Assembly: GCA_937942205.1 (NCBI GenBank)
Contig: CALDFO010000477.1
Coordinates: forward strand, 1-12,625
Length of the DNA: 12,625 bases
Source: an uncultured Alphaproteobacteria bacterium
GTDB lineage: Bacteria > Pseudomonadota > Alphaproteobacteria > Micropepsales > Micropepsaceae
Direction of reading: 5' to 3'
How positions within the stretch are numbered: the stretch's first letter is position 1; the number at the start of each line of letters is the position of its first letter. Shown here one piece after another: positions 1-7,238 of this stretch. The notes under the pieces are model-generated. The model was not told the DNA's origin. It ran no database searches and saw only the letters and a program-made list of their open reading frames with translations. The position numbers and the translations under genes are program-made.

Positions 1-1
1 T

Positions 2-37
2 AAGAAGCGGTTAATGGCGAGGGAACAATTCGCATGA
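2..37 (+). CDS. Possible 3' end of an upstream operon gene (partial)
   Basis: Reading from base 2 gives an open frame ending KKRLMAREQFA and a TGA at 35-37. This stop overlaps the ATG at 34 as ATGA, the same coupling used by other junctions in this operon, so it is the most attractive end for the preceding gene. The other two frames also close early (TAA at 1-3 and TAA at 12-14), so the previous gene could have ended there instead. Only eleven codons are visible and no function can be given. Confidence 0.35.
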   Translation, partial: KKRLMAREQFA

Positions 38-1014
38 GTCACGCGGCGAGCCCATCGGAATATCTGCAGGATGGCCGTCACAACGGCCCGCGCATCGCGC
101 ACGCCAATCATCACAACATCATCGAATGTTTCGCCTGCGGCTTTCGTCATGCCCTGCCGCTGCCCGACGCGGCCGCGCTGGAGCGGGAATACCGCGAAAA
201 TTATTATGCCGAGGAAAAACCCAGCTTCATCGCCCATGCGGGCGAGGACCAGCCCTGGTTCGAGCTGGCGCAGAACGACCGGCTGGACAGTTTTGAAAAA
301 TTGCTCGGTGCATCGGCCTCAAGTAGCGAAGCGGTAGGCCATCCAAAAATCCGCAGGCGCATCCTGGATATCGGCTGCGGTCCCGGCTTCTTCCTGAAAA
401 CCGCCATCGCGCGCGGTTGGGAGGGGCATGGCGTGGAGCCGTCGCGCCAGGCCGCCGCCCATGCGCGCGGACTGGGCGCCGCCGTCACCGAAGGCTTTTT
501 CAACGCGGCGCTGGCGCCGTCGCTTATCTCATCGGGGGGCCGCTTCGATGCGGTCAACCTGACCAATGTGCTGGAGCATGTGCCCGATCCCACCGCCATC
601 CTGACCGCGGCGATTGCGCTGCTGACGCCCGGCGGCGTGCTGTGTGTGGGCGTGCCCAACGATTTCTCGCCCTTGCAGATCGCGGCGCGCGGTGCGGCCC
701 AGACCGGCGACTGGTGGGTGGCGCCGCCGCATCATCTCAACTATTTCGATTTCGACTCGCTGGCGGCGCTGATCGAGGGGCTGGGGCTGACGGTCAAGGA
801 CCGCACCACCAGCTTTCCGATGGAAGCCTTCCTGATGATGGGCGACAATTACACCACCGATCCGGCGCTGGGCCGCGTCTGTCACAACAAGCGCAAGCGG
901 TTCGATTTCGCGCTGGAAGCGGCGGGCATGAAGGAAACCCGGCGCGACTTCTATCGCGCGCTGGCCAAGCTGGGCATCGGCCGCGAGGCGGTGGTGATCG
1001 CGGTCAAGCCGTGA
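34..1014 (+). CDS. Class I SAM-dependent methyltransferase (Methyltransf_23-like)
   Basis: This 326-residue cytosolic methyltransferase probably transfers a methyl group from S-adenosylmethionine to a small molecule or sugar. An N-terminal segment has one CxxC pair (C32-C35), like half of a zinc ribbon. The SAM-binding motif I is LDIGCGPGFF at residues 111-120, an acidic residue ends strand 2 (GVEPS, E135), and the post-motif NVLEHVPDP lies at 178-186. The later PPHHLNYF segment is typical of methyltransferases in surface-polysaccharide loci. The ATG at 34 has GAGGGA about 8 nt upstream and may overlap the previous stop. Its last four bases overlap the sulfotransferase start as GTGA, so the two are translationally coupled. 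Residues 93-108 form a serine-rich, locally less GC-rich linker before the Rossmann fold. Substrate is unknown; the glycan context is inference. Confidence 0.85.
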   Translation: MSHAASPSEYLQDGRHNGPRIAHANHHNIIECFACGFRHALPLPDAAALEREYRENYYAEEKPSFIAHAGEDQPWFELAQNDRLDSFEKLLGASASSSEAVGHPKIRRRILDIGCGPGFFLKTAIARGWEGHGVEPSRQAAAHARGLGAAVTEGFFNAALAPSLISSGGRFDAVNLTNVLEHVPDPTAILTAAIALLTPGGVLCVGVPNDFSPLQIAARGAAQTGDWWVAPPHHLNYFDFDSLAALIEGLGLTVKDRTTSFPMEAFLMMGDNYTTDPALGRVCHNKRKRFDFALEAAGMKETRRDFYRALAKLGIGREAVVIAVKP

Positions 1015-1832
1015 CCCTTCCTTTCTTTATCGTGTCCTCCGGCCGCAGCGGTACGGCGATGCTGCACAAGGCGTTGTCCACCAAGCCGGGCGTGGAGATG
1101 CACCATGAATATGCGGTGCAGATCACCCAGCCGCTGGCGGTGAAACGCTATCTGGGCCTTTTGGATGAAGCCCAGACCCGCCACCTGTTGCGCGACACCT
1201 ATGGCGCGGCGGTGGCGCACAGCCGGGGCACGCATTGGGGTGATTCGTCCAACAAGCTGAGCTGGCTGATTCCCGATCTGGCGGCGCTGTTTCCCAACGC
1301 GCGCTTCGTCCATCTGGTGCGCGATGGGCGCAAAGTCGCCAGTTCCTATTTCCACAAGCTGGGCGCCGAGAACTACGACGACCGCTCCAATGCGGCGATG
1401 CAGATGTTTTATGACGGGATCGGCGCGATGCCGCCGCCCGAAAAGCCCTATTGGTGGCCGGTGCCGCGCCGGGACGATCCCCTGGCGGCGGATTTCCGCC
1501 GCTTCGACCAGTTTCAGCGCATCGCCTGGCATTGGGCCGAGGTGAACCGGGTGGCGCAAGCCGCGCTGGCGGCCCTGCCCGCCGGCCGAACACTGTTCGT
1601 CCGGCTGGAAGACCTGCGCGAATCGCCCGTGTTGGTGCGCGATCTGTACGGATTTCTGGACCTGCCCTATGCGGACGGTGATTTCTCCGTCTTCGCCCGG
1701 CCCCACAATGTGAACCGCCCCGAGGACCGGATGCTGGACGCCGTCCAGCGCGCCCAGTTCCAGGCCATTGCCGGCGCGATGCTGGACCGGCTGGGCTATG
1801 GCGGCCGCGCCGAATATGCCGTGAATTATTGA
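1011..1832 (+). CDS. Sulfotransferase family protein (PAPS-dependent)
   Basis: This 273-residue protein would move sulfate from PAPS to an acceptor hydroxyl. The 5'-phosphosulfate loop is SSGRSGT at residues 9-15, immediately after a hydrophobic strand (PFFIV). The 3'-phosphate-binding motif is FVHLVRDGRKVASSYF at 99-114, with the expected Arg104 and Ser112. A WHWAEVN segment and an acidic-aromatic C-terminal half are common in bacterial sulfotransferases. The open frame extends far upstream, but the GTG at 1011 places the P-loop at the normal distance from the N-terminus and overlaps the preceding TGA (GTGA), so I chose it. No signal peptide or membrane segment is seen, so it should act in the cytosol. 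Its position between two methyltransferases suggests decoration of a surface glycan. The acceptor cannot be read from sequence. Confidence 0.85.
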   Translation: MTLPFFIVSSGRSGTAMLHKALSTKPGVEMHHEYAVQITQPLAVKRYLGLLDEAQTRHLLRDTYGAAVAHSRGTHWGDSSNKLSWLIPDLAALFPNARFVHLVRDGRKVASSYFHKLGAENYDDRSNAAMQMFYDGIGAMPPPEKPYWWPVPRRDDPLAADFRRFDQFQRIAWHWAEVNRVAQAALAALPAGRTLFVRLEDLRESPVLVRDLYGFLDLPYADGDFSVFARPHNVNRPEDRMLDAVQRAQFQAIAGAMLDRLGYGGRAEYAVNY

Positions 1833-1833
1833 G

Positions 1834-1867
1834 CCGTTAACCATCGGCGGACGAACATGGTTACCGG
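1834..1867 (+). other. Stem-loop between sulfotransferase and second methyltransferase genes
   Basis: The largest gap in the operon (55 nt) contains an inverted repeat. CCGTTAACCAT at 1834-1844 pairs with ATGGTTACCGG at 1857-1867, giving ten of eleven pairs around a 12-nt loop. No T-run follows, so it is not a standard terminator. It may be an RNA-processing or stabilising element, or chance. The right arm ends about 20 nt before the next ATG. Confidence 0.4.
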
Positions 1868-1887
1868 AATCTTCCCGGGGCCGGGTT

Positions 1888-3063
1888 ATGCCGCTTGCTT
1901 GCGACTTTTGCCGTCACGAATCGCTGGATTGCGCCTATGTGCCCGAAGGCACGCAGCGGGGGCTGAAAGTCTATGTCTGCACCCATTGCGGTCTGGTGCA
2001 AAGCGCGCCGCGCATCGCCCGCACCAAGGAACGCCATGCCGCCGCCGTCTCCGGCGGCGCCGACTGGGGCAATGTCCGTTACGGCAAGGGTTTCCGCACC
2101 CAGGCGGCGCTGGCGGCGCTGGCCGGACAGTGCGACCTGTCCGCGCCGCTGGCGCTGCTGGATGTCGGCTCCAACCGGGGCAGCTTTGCCCACGCCTTTC
2201 TGGAGGCCGCGCCCAACGCCGCGCTGACCGCGCTGGAACCGGATGAACGCTTCGCCAACTCCTGCGCCGACCTGCCCCGCACGGCACTGGTGCGCGCCCG
2301 CCTCGAGGCCGTCACCCTGCCCGCCGCCACCTTCGATATCGTCCATTCCTGCCACACCATCGAGCATCTGGGCGAAGCCTTCGCCGCCCTGAAGGACCAT
2401 GCCCGCGTGCTGAAGGACGGCGGCCTGCTGGTGCTGGACGCGCCCAACCTGGCGCTGGTGGGCACCGAGGACATTGCCGAGGAATGGTTCATCGACAAGC
2501 ATCTGTTCCATTTCACCGCCCGCACCCTGTCGCGCATGATCGAGGCCGCCGGGTTCACGATCATTCAGCAGAACGATCCCGCCGATCTGACCAACCTGCT
2601 GTTCGTCGCCCGCAAGAGCGGCGCATCCCAGGACGTCATCGCCGCCGACCCCGGCGAAGTGGCGCAAGCCCGCGACCTGCTGGCGCGCTATCAGGCCGCC
2701 CGCGCCCGCAACCGGATGGCGCTGGCCGGGGCGGCGCGGGAACTGCGCGGCCTCCATCCGCGCCGCATCGCCTTGTGGGGGGCCGGACGGCTGTTCGACC
2801 TTCTGGTGCGCGAGGGCGGGTTCGATCCGGCCCAGCTTGCGCTGCTGATCGACGCCAATCTCAAGAAACACATGCCGGAACGGCATGGCGTGGCGCTGGC
2901 CACGCCCGACGACCTGAACGACCACGCCGCCGATACGGTGGTGGTGATGTCGCGCTTCTTCGCCGACGAGATCGTGCGCGACGTGAAAGCCCGCGCACCC
3001 CGCGCCCGGATCATTCTCTATGCCGACCTGCTGGCGCGCGCCCGCCTCAGCAGCGCGGCCTGA
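1888..3063 (+). CDS. Three-domain SAM methyltransferase of the sugar C-methyltransferase type
   Basis: This 391-residue protein has the three-part layout of NDP-hexose C-methyltransferases (TylC3 type). An N-terminal zinc-binding module has two CxxC pairs (C5-C8 and C31-C34). A SAM-binding Rossmann domain follows, with motif I LLDVGSNRGSF at about 90-100 and the helper segment HSCHTIEHL near residues 150-158. The C-terminal domain starts around 290 with RRIALWGAGRLFDLL and is a second nucleotide-fold, as in Methyltransf_14. Such enzymes add a methyl branch to a ketosugar carbon next to the keto group, but related proteins act on other substrates, so the reaction is inferred. The ATG at 1888 is the first in-frame start that keeps the zinc module; its ribosome-binding site is weak. 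The next gene starts 11 nt after its stop. Confidence 0.8.
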   Translation: MPLACDFCRHESLDCAYVPEGTQRGLKVYVCTHCGLVQSAPRIARTKERHAAAVSGGADWGNVRYGKGFRTQAALAALAGQCDLSAPLALLDVGSNRGSFAHAFLEAAPNAALTALEPDERFANSCADLPRTALVRARLEAVTLPAATFDIVHSCHTIEHLGEAFAALKDHARVLKDGGLLVLDAPNLALVGTEDIAEEWFIDKHLFHFTARTLSRMIEAAGFTIIQQNDPADLTNLLFVARKSGASQDVIAADPGEVAQARDLLARYQAARARNRMALAGAARELRGLHPRRIALWGAGRLFDLLVREGGFDPAQLALLIDANLKKHMPERHGVALATPDDLNDHAADTVVVMSRFFADEIVRDVKARAPRARIILYADLLARARLSSAA

Positions 3064-3074
3064 AGGACACACCC

Positions 3075-3977
3075 ATGACCATGCAGGCCCGCCTCAAGGC
3101 CGATCCCGCTTCCGCCAACGACCACGCCGCCCGCATTGAAGCCGGATTGGGGCAGGCGGCGCGCTTTGTCCGGATGCATTCCATCGCCAGCATCTATCAT
3201 GCCGGGTCCGGCCATCCCGGCGGCGCGCTGTCCAGCGCCGACCTGTTCGCCTGCCTGTATGGCGCGGAGATGAACGTCTCGCCGCGCGGGGTGGACGATC
3301 CCCGGCGCGACCGTTTCGTGCTGTCCAAGGGCCATGCCGCGCCCGCGCTCTATGCGGTGGGGGCCTATTACGGCTTCTGCGACGCCAAGGATGCGTTGCG
3401 TCTGCGCAAGCTGAATTCCCCCTTCCAGGGCCATCCCCATGTGCTGGACCTGCCCTGGGTGGAAACCTCCACCGGCAGCCTGGGCCAGGGCATCTCGGTC
3501 GCTATCGGCATGGCGATCGGCTTGAGGATCCAGAAGAACCCGGCCCGCGTCTATACCATGCTGGGCGACGGCGAATTGCAGGAAGGCCAGGTGTGGGAAG
3601 CCGCCATGGCGGCCGCCCATCACGGCTTGGGCGCCCTGACCGCGGTGATCGACTACAACAAGCTGCAAAGCGACAACAGCAATGACGCCATCATGCGGCT
3701 GGAGCCGCTGGCCGACAAATGGCGCGCCTTCGGCTGGGATGTGCAGGAGATCGACGGCCATGACATCGCCGCCATCCTGGCCGCCCTGCGCCATGCCGGA
3801 ACCACGCCGCAACCCAGCGTGATCATCGCCCATACCGTCAAGGGCAAGGGCGTTCCCTATATGGAGAATATCCCGCTCTGGCACGGCAGCGTGAAGTTCA
3901 CGCCCCAGCAGGCGCAAGAGGCGCTGGACGCGCTGGGCGCGAGCGAAGCCGAGAAAAAGGATTTCCTGGATGTCTGA
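3075..3977 (+). CDS. Transketolase N-terminal subunit (ThDP-binding half)
   Basis: This 300-residue protein matches only the first domain of transketolase. It has GSGHPGG at residues 44-50, the LSKGHAAPALYA segment at 83-94, and the thiamine diphosphate motif GDGE (164-167) ending at Asn195. Together with the next gene it should form a heteromeric transketolase that moves a two-carbon ketol unit between sugars. Full-length transketolases are about 650-680 residues; here the pyrophosphate-binding and pyrimidine-binding domains are encoded separately and the usual third C-terminal region is in the second subunit. The open frame runs upstream into the previous gene, but the ATG at 3075 has GAAGGA at 3062-3067 at good spacing; a second ATG at 3081 is possible. 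Its end overlaps the next gene by 8 nt. In a glycan operon the split enzyme more likely serves sugar biosynthesis than the pentose phosphate pathway. Confidence 0.92.
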   Translation: MTMQARLKADPASANDHAARIEAGLGQAARFVRMHSIASIYHAGSGHPGGALSSADLFACLYGAEMNVSPRGVDDPRRDRFVLSKGHAAPALYAVGAYYGFCDAKDALRLRKLNSPFQGHPHVLDLPWVETSTGSLGQGISVAIGMAIGLRIQKNPARVYTMLGDGELQEGQVWEAAMAAAHHGLGALTAVIDYNKLQSDNSNDAIMRLEPLADKWRAFGWDVQEIDGHDIAAILAALRHAGTTPQPSVIIAHTVKGKGVPYMENIPLWHGSVKFTPQQAQEALDALGASEAEKKDFLDV

Positions 3978-4959
3978 CGCTACCGCGACTGCTACGGCTC
4001 CGGCCCTGATCGCCGCCAATGGCGATTCCCTGCGCGAAGCCTTCGGCAAAGCGCTGTCGGCGCTGGCCGACGAGTTCCCCAAGCTGGTGGTGCTGGACGC
4101 CGATATCGCGGGCGGCACCGGGGTGCATCATTTCCGCAAGTCGCATCCCGACCGTTTCGTGCAGTTCGGCATCGCCGAGCAGAACATGATGTCGGCGGCG
4201 GGCGGCATGGCCGCGGTGGGGCTGGTGCCGGTGGTGACCACCTTCGCCGTCTTCTGCCTGCGCGCCATCGAACAGGCGCGGCTGTCGCTGGGTTATGCCC
4301 GGCGCAACGCCAAGATTGTGGCCAGTCATCCCGGCCTGGATGTCGGCCCCGACGGCGGCAGCGCCCAGGCGCTGGAAGACCTGGCCGCCTTCCGCGCCAT
4401 TCCCGGCATGACCGTGATCTCGCCCGCCGACGCCACCGAAATGGCGCTGGCCACCCGCGCCATCCTGGAATTCGACGGCCCCGTCTATATGCGGACCGGC
4501 CGCAGCCCGTCGGTTCGCATTTTCGGTGACGATCACACTTTCACCATCGGCAAGGGCCAGGTGATCCGGGAGGGCGATGACCTCACCCTCATCGCCTGCG
4601 GCACGCAAGTGGCGCGCGCCCTGGCCGCCGCCGACTTGCTGGCCGCCGACGGGATTTCGGCCCGCGTCGTCAACATGGCCACCATCAAGCCGATCGACGC
4701 CGGACTGGTGGAAAAATGCGCGCGGGAGACCGGCGCCATCGTCACGGCGGAAGATCACAATATCCATGGCGGATTGGGCGGCGCGGTGAGTGAGGCGCTG
4801 GCCGCCACCCATCCCTGCCCGGTGGAATTCGTCGGCGTGAAGGATGTGTTCGGCGCATCCGGCGAGCCGGAGGAGCTGGCGCATCACTACGGGATCGCCG
4901 CGCCTCATATCGCCGCCGCCGCGCGCCGGGCGCTGGCCCGCAAGCGCACCCGCGCATGA
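3970..4959 (+). CDS. Transketolase C-terminal subunit (pyrimidine-binding half)
   Basis: This 329-residue partner of the preceding protein carries the second half of transketolase. The cofactor-activating glutamate lies in GIAEQNM (residues 67-73, Glu70). It is followed by the VTTFAVFCLRAIEQ segment and the C-terminal transketolase fold, including the GTQVARALAAADLL and TAEDHNIHGGLGGAVSE segments that are also seen in the DXS and pyruvate dehydrogenase beta families. The ATG at 3970 overlaps the N-subunit stop by 8 nt, which fits stoichiometric co-translation. Residues 4-16 are a short Ala/Thr-rich extension before the fold. The stop overlaps the SDR start as ATGA. A dehydrogenase E1 pair is less likely because the N-subunit carries transketolase-type GSGHPGG and LSKGHAAPALYA motifs. 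Confidence 0.92.
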   Translation: MSDATATATAPALIAANGDSLREAFGKALSALADEFPKLVVLDADIAGGTGVHHFRKSHPDRFVQFGIAEQNMMSAAGGMAAVGLVPVVTTFAVFCLRAIEQARLSLGYARRNAKIVASHPGLDVGPDGGSAQALEDLAAFRAIPGMTVISPADATEMALATRAILEFDGPVYMRTGRSPSVRIFGDDHTFTIGKGQVIREGDDLTLIACGTQVARALAAADLLAADGISARVVNMATIKPIDAGLVEKCARETGAIVTAEDHNIHGGLGGAVSEALAATHPCPVEFVGVKDVFGASGEPEELAHHYGIAAPHIAAAARRALARKRTRA

Positions 4960-5711
4960 ACGCCCGCTTCTCCCTTTTGGGCAAATGCGCCGTGGTCACC
5001 GGCGGCTCGCGCGGCATCGGCGCGGCCATCGCCCTGGGCCTGGCCGAGGCCGGAGCCGATGTGATCCTGACCTATCGCGACAATCACGGCGCGGCGCATG
5101 AGGTCGCCAAGGCCATCGAGGCCAGGGGCCGCCGCGCCCTGGCGGTACAGATGGATGTCACCCACCGGCTGTCGGTGGAACAGGCGGCTAGCCAGGCCCG
5201 CGCCTTCGGCCCGGTGCAGGTGCTGGTCAACAATGCCGGCATCAACAAGCCCACCGATTTCGACCAGATCGGCGATACCGACTGGGACATGATCCTGGAC
5301 GCCAATCTCAAAGGCCCCTTTGTGGTGTCGCAGGTTTTCCTGCCGCTGCTGAAAGAGGCGGGCGGCGGCGCCATCACCCATATCGGCTCGGTCTCCGGCC
5401 AGTATGGCGGCCCGCGCACCGCCCATTACGCCGCCTCCAAGGCGGGGCTGATCTCGCTGGCCCAGGTGATCGCCCGTTTCGGCGCCAGCGCCAAGGTCCG
5501 TTCCAACACCGTGGCGGCGGGGCTGATCGCCTCGGAGATGGCCGCCGCCGGCATGGCCTCCGCCGCCGTGCAGAAGGCCGCCGAAACCATCGTGCTCAAA
5601 CGCATGGGCACGCCGCAGGAAGTGGCCGATGCGGTGGTGTTCCTGTCGTCGGACGCCGCCAGCTACATCACCGCCCAGACGCTGAATGTGAACGGGGGCC
5701 TGTATTTCTGA
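4956..5711 (+). CDS. Short-chain dehydrogenase/reductase (FabG-like)
   Basis: This 251-residue classical SDR is an NAD(P)-dependent oxidoreductase. The cofactor motif TGGSRGIG is at residues 15-22, NNAG at 92-95, and the catalytic tetrad is Asn117, Ser145, Tyr158 and Lys162 (YAASK). The strand-2 end reads LTYRD, and Arg41 there favours NADPH over NADH, as in FabG. The C-terminus LNVNGGLYF resembles the usual N-(V)-DGG ending. Despite likeness to 3-oxoacyl-ACP reductases, its place after a split transketolase suggests reduction of a keto-sugar or keto-acid intermediate in this pathway; that is inference. The start is coupled to the previous stop (ATGA). The end forms TGATG and begins a short direct repeat that runs to the next start. 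Confidence 0.9.
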   Translation: MNARFSLLGKCAVVTGGSRGIGAAIALGLAEAGADVILTYRDNHGAAHEVAKAIEARGRRALAVQMDVTHRLSVEQAASQARAFGPVQVLVNNAGINKPTDFDQIGDTDWDMILDANLKGPFVVSQVFLPLLKEAGGGAITHIGSVSGQYGGPRTAHYAASKAGLISLAQVIARFGASAKVRSNTVAAGLIASEMAAAGMASAAVQKAAETIVLKRMGTPQEVADAVVFLSSDAASYITAQTLNVNGGLYF

Positions 5712-5730
5712 TGAATAGGTATTTCTGATG
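5702..5730 (+). repeat. 12-bp direct repeat at the SDR / ATP-grasp junction
   Basis: GTATTTCTGATG occurs at 5702-5713 and again at 5719-5730, with a 17-nt period. The first copy contains the SDR stop and the second contains the ATP-grasp start codon. Between them lies a five-codon frame, MNRYF, from ATG 5711 to TGA 5726-5728, with TGATG overlaps on both sides. This suggests a small local duplication that turned a direct stop-start coupling into a relay through a mini-frame. Confidence 0.75.
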
Positions 5731-6963
5731 GAACCGGCCAATCCCGGGGGTAAGACCCTTCTGATCATCTCCGGCGGCATCGAGGCGGCGGACGCCGCCC
5801 GCCGCGCCAAGGAAATGGGCCACACCGTGGTGGTGTCCGACCGCGACCCGCAGGCGCCGGGCTTTGCCTTCGCCGATTCCTGTTTGATCGCCGATGTCTA
5901 CGGTCCCACGGAAACCGCCGCCGCCGCCGAACGCTACAGCCGCAAGATTCGCAAGATTGATGGCGTGATCTGTGTCGCCGCCGACGCGCCGGTCACCGCC
6001 GCCACCGTGGCCCAGCGCCTGCGCCTGCCCGGCCTGCCGGTGCATGTCGCCGAACTGGCCTGCGACAAGCTGGCGATGAAGAAATGTTTCCGCAGCGCCG
6101 GGGTGAACATTCCCTGGTTCTCGGAAGTCTCCACGCCGCAGGAACTGCAGCGCCTGGCCATCGAGCGCGGCCGCGATCTGGTCATCAAGCCGGTGGATTC
6201 GCGCGGCAGCCGCGGCGTGCAGCGGGTGGCGCAGGTCGAGGACCTGGCAAAGGCCTTCCTGCTGGCCCGCTCCCATTCGCCCAGCGAACGAGTGATGGTG
6301 GAGCAGTATCTGGACGGCCCCCAGGTTTCCACTGAATCCATCGTGCTGGACGGCGTCTGCCATACGCCGGGCTTCTCCGACCGCAACTATGAATTCCTCG
6401 ATCGCTATGCGCCCTTTTTCATCGAGAATGGCGGCGACCTGCCCAGCCGCCTGCCGGACAATATCCAGCAGAAGGTGAAGGAACTGGTGGGCCGCGCCGC
6501 CGCCGCCATGGGCATCACCCACGGCACGGTGAAGGGCGACATCGTGGTGCACAAGGGCGAGCCCTATGTCATCGAACTGGCGGCCCGTCTGTCGGGCGGT
6601 TTTTTCTGCACCCGGGAAATCCCGCTGAACACCGGGGTGGATTTCATCGGCGCCGCCATCAAGCTGGCGCTGGGCGAGCCGGTCTCGCCCGACGAACTGA
6701 CGCCGCGCCGCCAGGATGCGGTGATCCAGCGCTATGCCTTTCCCGATCCCGGCACCGTGGTGTCGGTCAGCGGCGCCGAAGAAGCCCGCCGGATTCCCGG
6801 CATCGCCGAGGTGGTGGTGACGGCGCGGCAGGGCGATGTGATCCCGCCCGCCGGCGACAAGCGGCCCAGCGCCGCCATGGTGCTGGCCAGCGCGGAGACG
6901 CGCGAAGCGGCGCTGAAAGCGGCCAATGACGCGCTGGCCCTGATCCGGATCAGGACCGCGTGA
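5728..6963 (+). CDS. ATP-grasp domain carboxylate ligase
   Basis: This 411-residue protein should activate a carboxylate as acyl phosphate with ATP and join it to an amine or other nucleophile. Residues 10-105 form the pre-ATP-grasp Rossmann-like domain. The ATP-binding region includes Lys114 (ACDKLAMKK), Lys154 in DLVIKPVDSRGSRGV, and Glu192 in VEQYLDG. Likely metal ligands are Asp271 and Glu283 in VIELAARLSGG. The frequent E-x-N-x-R motif reads E-L-A-A-R here, with Ala in place of Asn, a variant also found in amino-acid ligase-like subfamilies. The C-terminal 100 residues resemble the carbamoyl-phosphate-synthase-like tail. No signal peptide is seen. No strong ribosome-binding site precedes the ATG at 5728; translation probably depends on the TGATG overlap. 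It is the last gene of the operon and may attach an amino acid or similar acid to the sugar made by the others, which is speculative. Confidence 0.85.
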   Translation: MEPANPGGKTLLIISGGIEAADAARRAKEMGHTVVVSDRDPQAPGFAFADSCLIADVYGPTETAAAAERYSRKIRKIDGVICVAADAPVTAATVAQRLRLPGLPVHVAELACDKLAMKKCFRSAGVNIPWFSEVSTPQELQRLAIERGRDLVIKPVDSRGSRGVQRVAQVEDLAKAFLLARSHSPSERVMVEQYLDGPQVSTESIVLDGVCHTPGFSDRNYEFLDRYAPFFIENGGDLPSRLPDNIQQKVKELVGRAAAAMGITHGTVKGDIVVHKGEPYVIELAARLSGGFFCTREIPLNTGVDFIGAAIKLALGEPVSPDELTPRRQDAVIQRYAFPDPGTVVSVSGAEEARRIPGIAEVVVTARQGDVIPPAGDKRPSAAMVLASAETREAALKAANDALALIRIRTA

Positions 6964-6999
6964 CCGGCGCCTGCGCCAGGGTGCAACCATGACCGGCGC
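6961..6999 (+). repeat. Short direct repeat after the operon
   Basis: TGACCGGCGC occurs at 6961-6970, including the ATP-grasp stop codon, and again at 6990-6999. The second copy lies inside a possible 19-codon frame that starts at ATG 6989. It is short and GC-rich and may be chance. Confidence 0.35.
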
Positions 7000-7013
7000 T
7001 TACGGAAACGGCC

Positions 7014-7046
7014 CGCGCCGCTTCCGCTTTTCCATCGGCGCGGTTT
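7014..7046 (+). terminator. Candidate terminator of the glycan operon
   Basis: CGCGCCG at 7014-7020 pairs with CGGCGCG at 7036-7042 across a 15-nt loop and is followed by GTTT. The stem is short, the loop long and the T-run only three bases, so termination here is likely weak. It is about 50 nt after the last operon stop, and no better candidate precedes the repeats. Confidence 0.35.
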
Positions 7047-7060
7047 AACCCTCACCACGA

Positions 7061-7185
7061 ATTCCAGAGACCCGCCTCCCCCTTATGCGCGTAGCGTCAT
7101 CAAAGGGGGAGGTGGTTTCAACGAGCGAGGCATGTGCGAGGGCGAGAGCCCGAGCAGCCGAGCGGAAGCTGAAACCGGAGGGGGT
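7061..7185 (+). repeat. Dispersed ~125-bp intergenic repeat, copy A
   Basis: The element starts ATTCCAGAG and ends CCGGAGGGGGT. It has an outer-left hairpin (CCTCCCCCTT with AAAGGGGGAGG), then GGTTTCAAC near the middle, which nearly pairs with the GCTGAAACC close to the right end, enclosing a GAGCGAGGCATGTGCGAG core. Copies B (7322-7448) and C (10041-10154) share the same order. All copies are intergenic and in the same orientation, as expected of a non-coding dispersed repeat or small non-autonomous element. Confidence 0.8.
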
Positions 7186-7197
7186 GAGGCCGGATTA

Positions 7198-7222
7198 GCG
7201 GAAGGTCCGGTGGACCTTCCGC
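7198..7222. other. Perfect 11-bp stem-loop
   Basis: GCGGAAGGTCC (7198-7208) is followed by the loop GGT and the perfect complement GGACCTTCCGC (7212-7222). It lacks a T-run on either side. It lies between repeat copy A and a second hairpin, and may be part of a larger mosaic repeat. Confidence 0.75.
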
Positions 7223-7238
7223 CCGGCCGAACGCCGCA

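Noticed and set aside
1857..2246. 129-codon frame starting at ATG 1857
   Set aside because: It overlaps the second methyltransferase in another frame, its start lies within the stem-loop, and its sequence is Arg/Ala/Gly-rich with no domain.
1861..3072. 403-codon open frame on the - strand across the second methyltransferase gene
   Set aside because: It is antisense to a gene with clear zinc and SAM motifs, is rich in Gln/His/Gly/Arg as expected of a GC-rich shadow frame, and has no recognisable domain. The same holds for the long - strand frames over 951-1844, 3018-4118, 3898-4908, 4905-5825 and 5668-6990.
6989..7048. 19-codon frame (MTGAYGNGPRRF...) after the ATP-grasp gene
   Set aside because: It has only a weak ribosome-binding site, overlaps the candidate terminator stem, and has no further support; chance is likely in GC-rich DNA.
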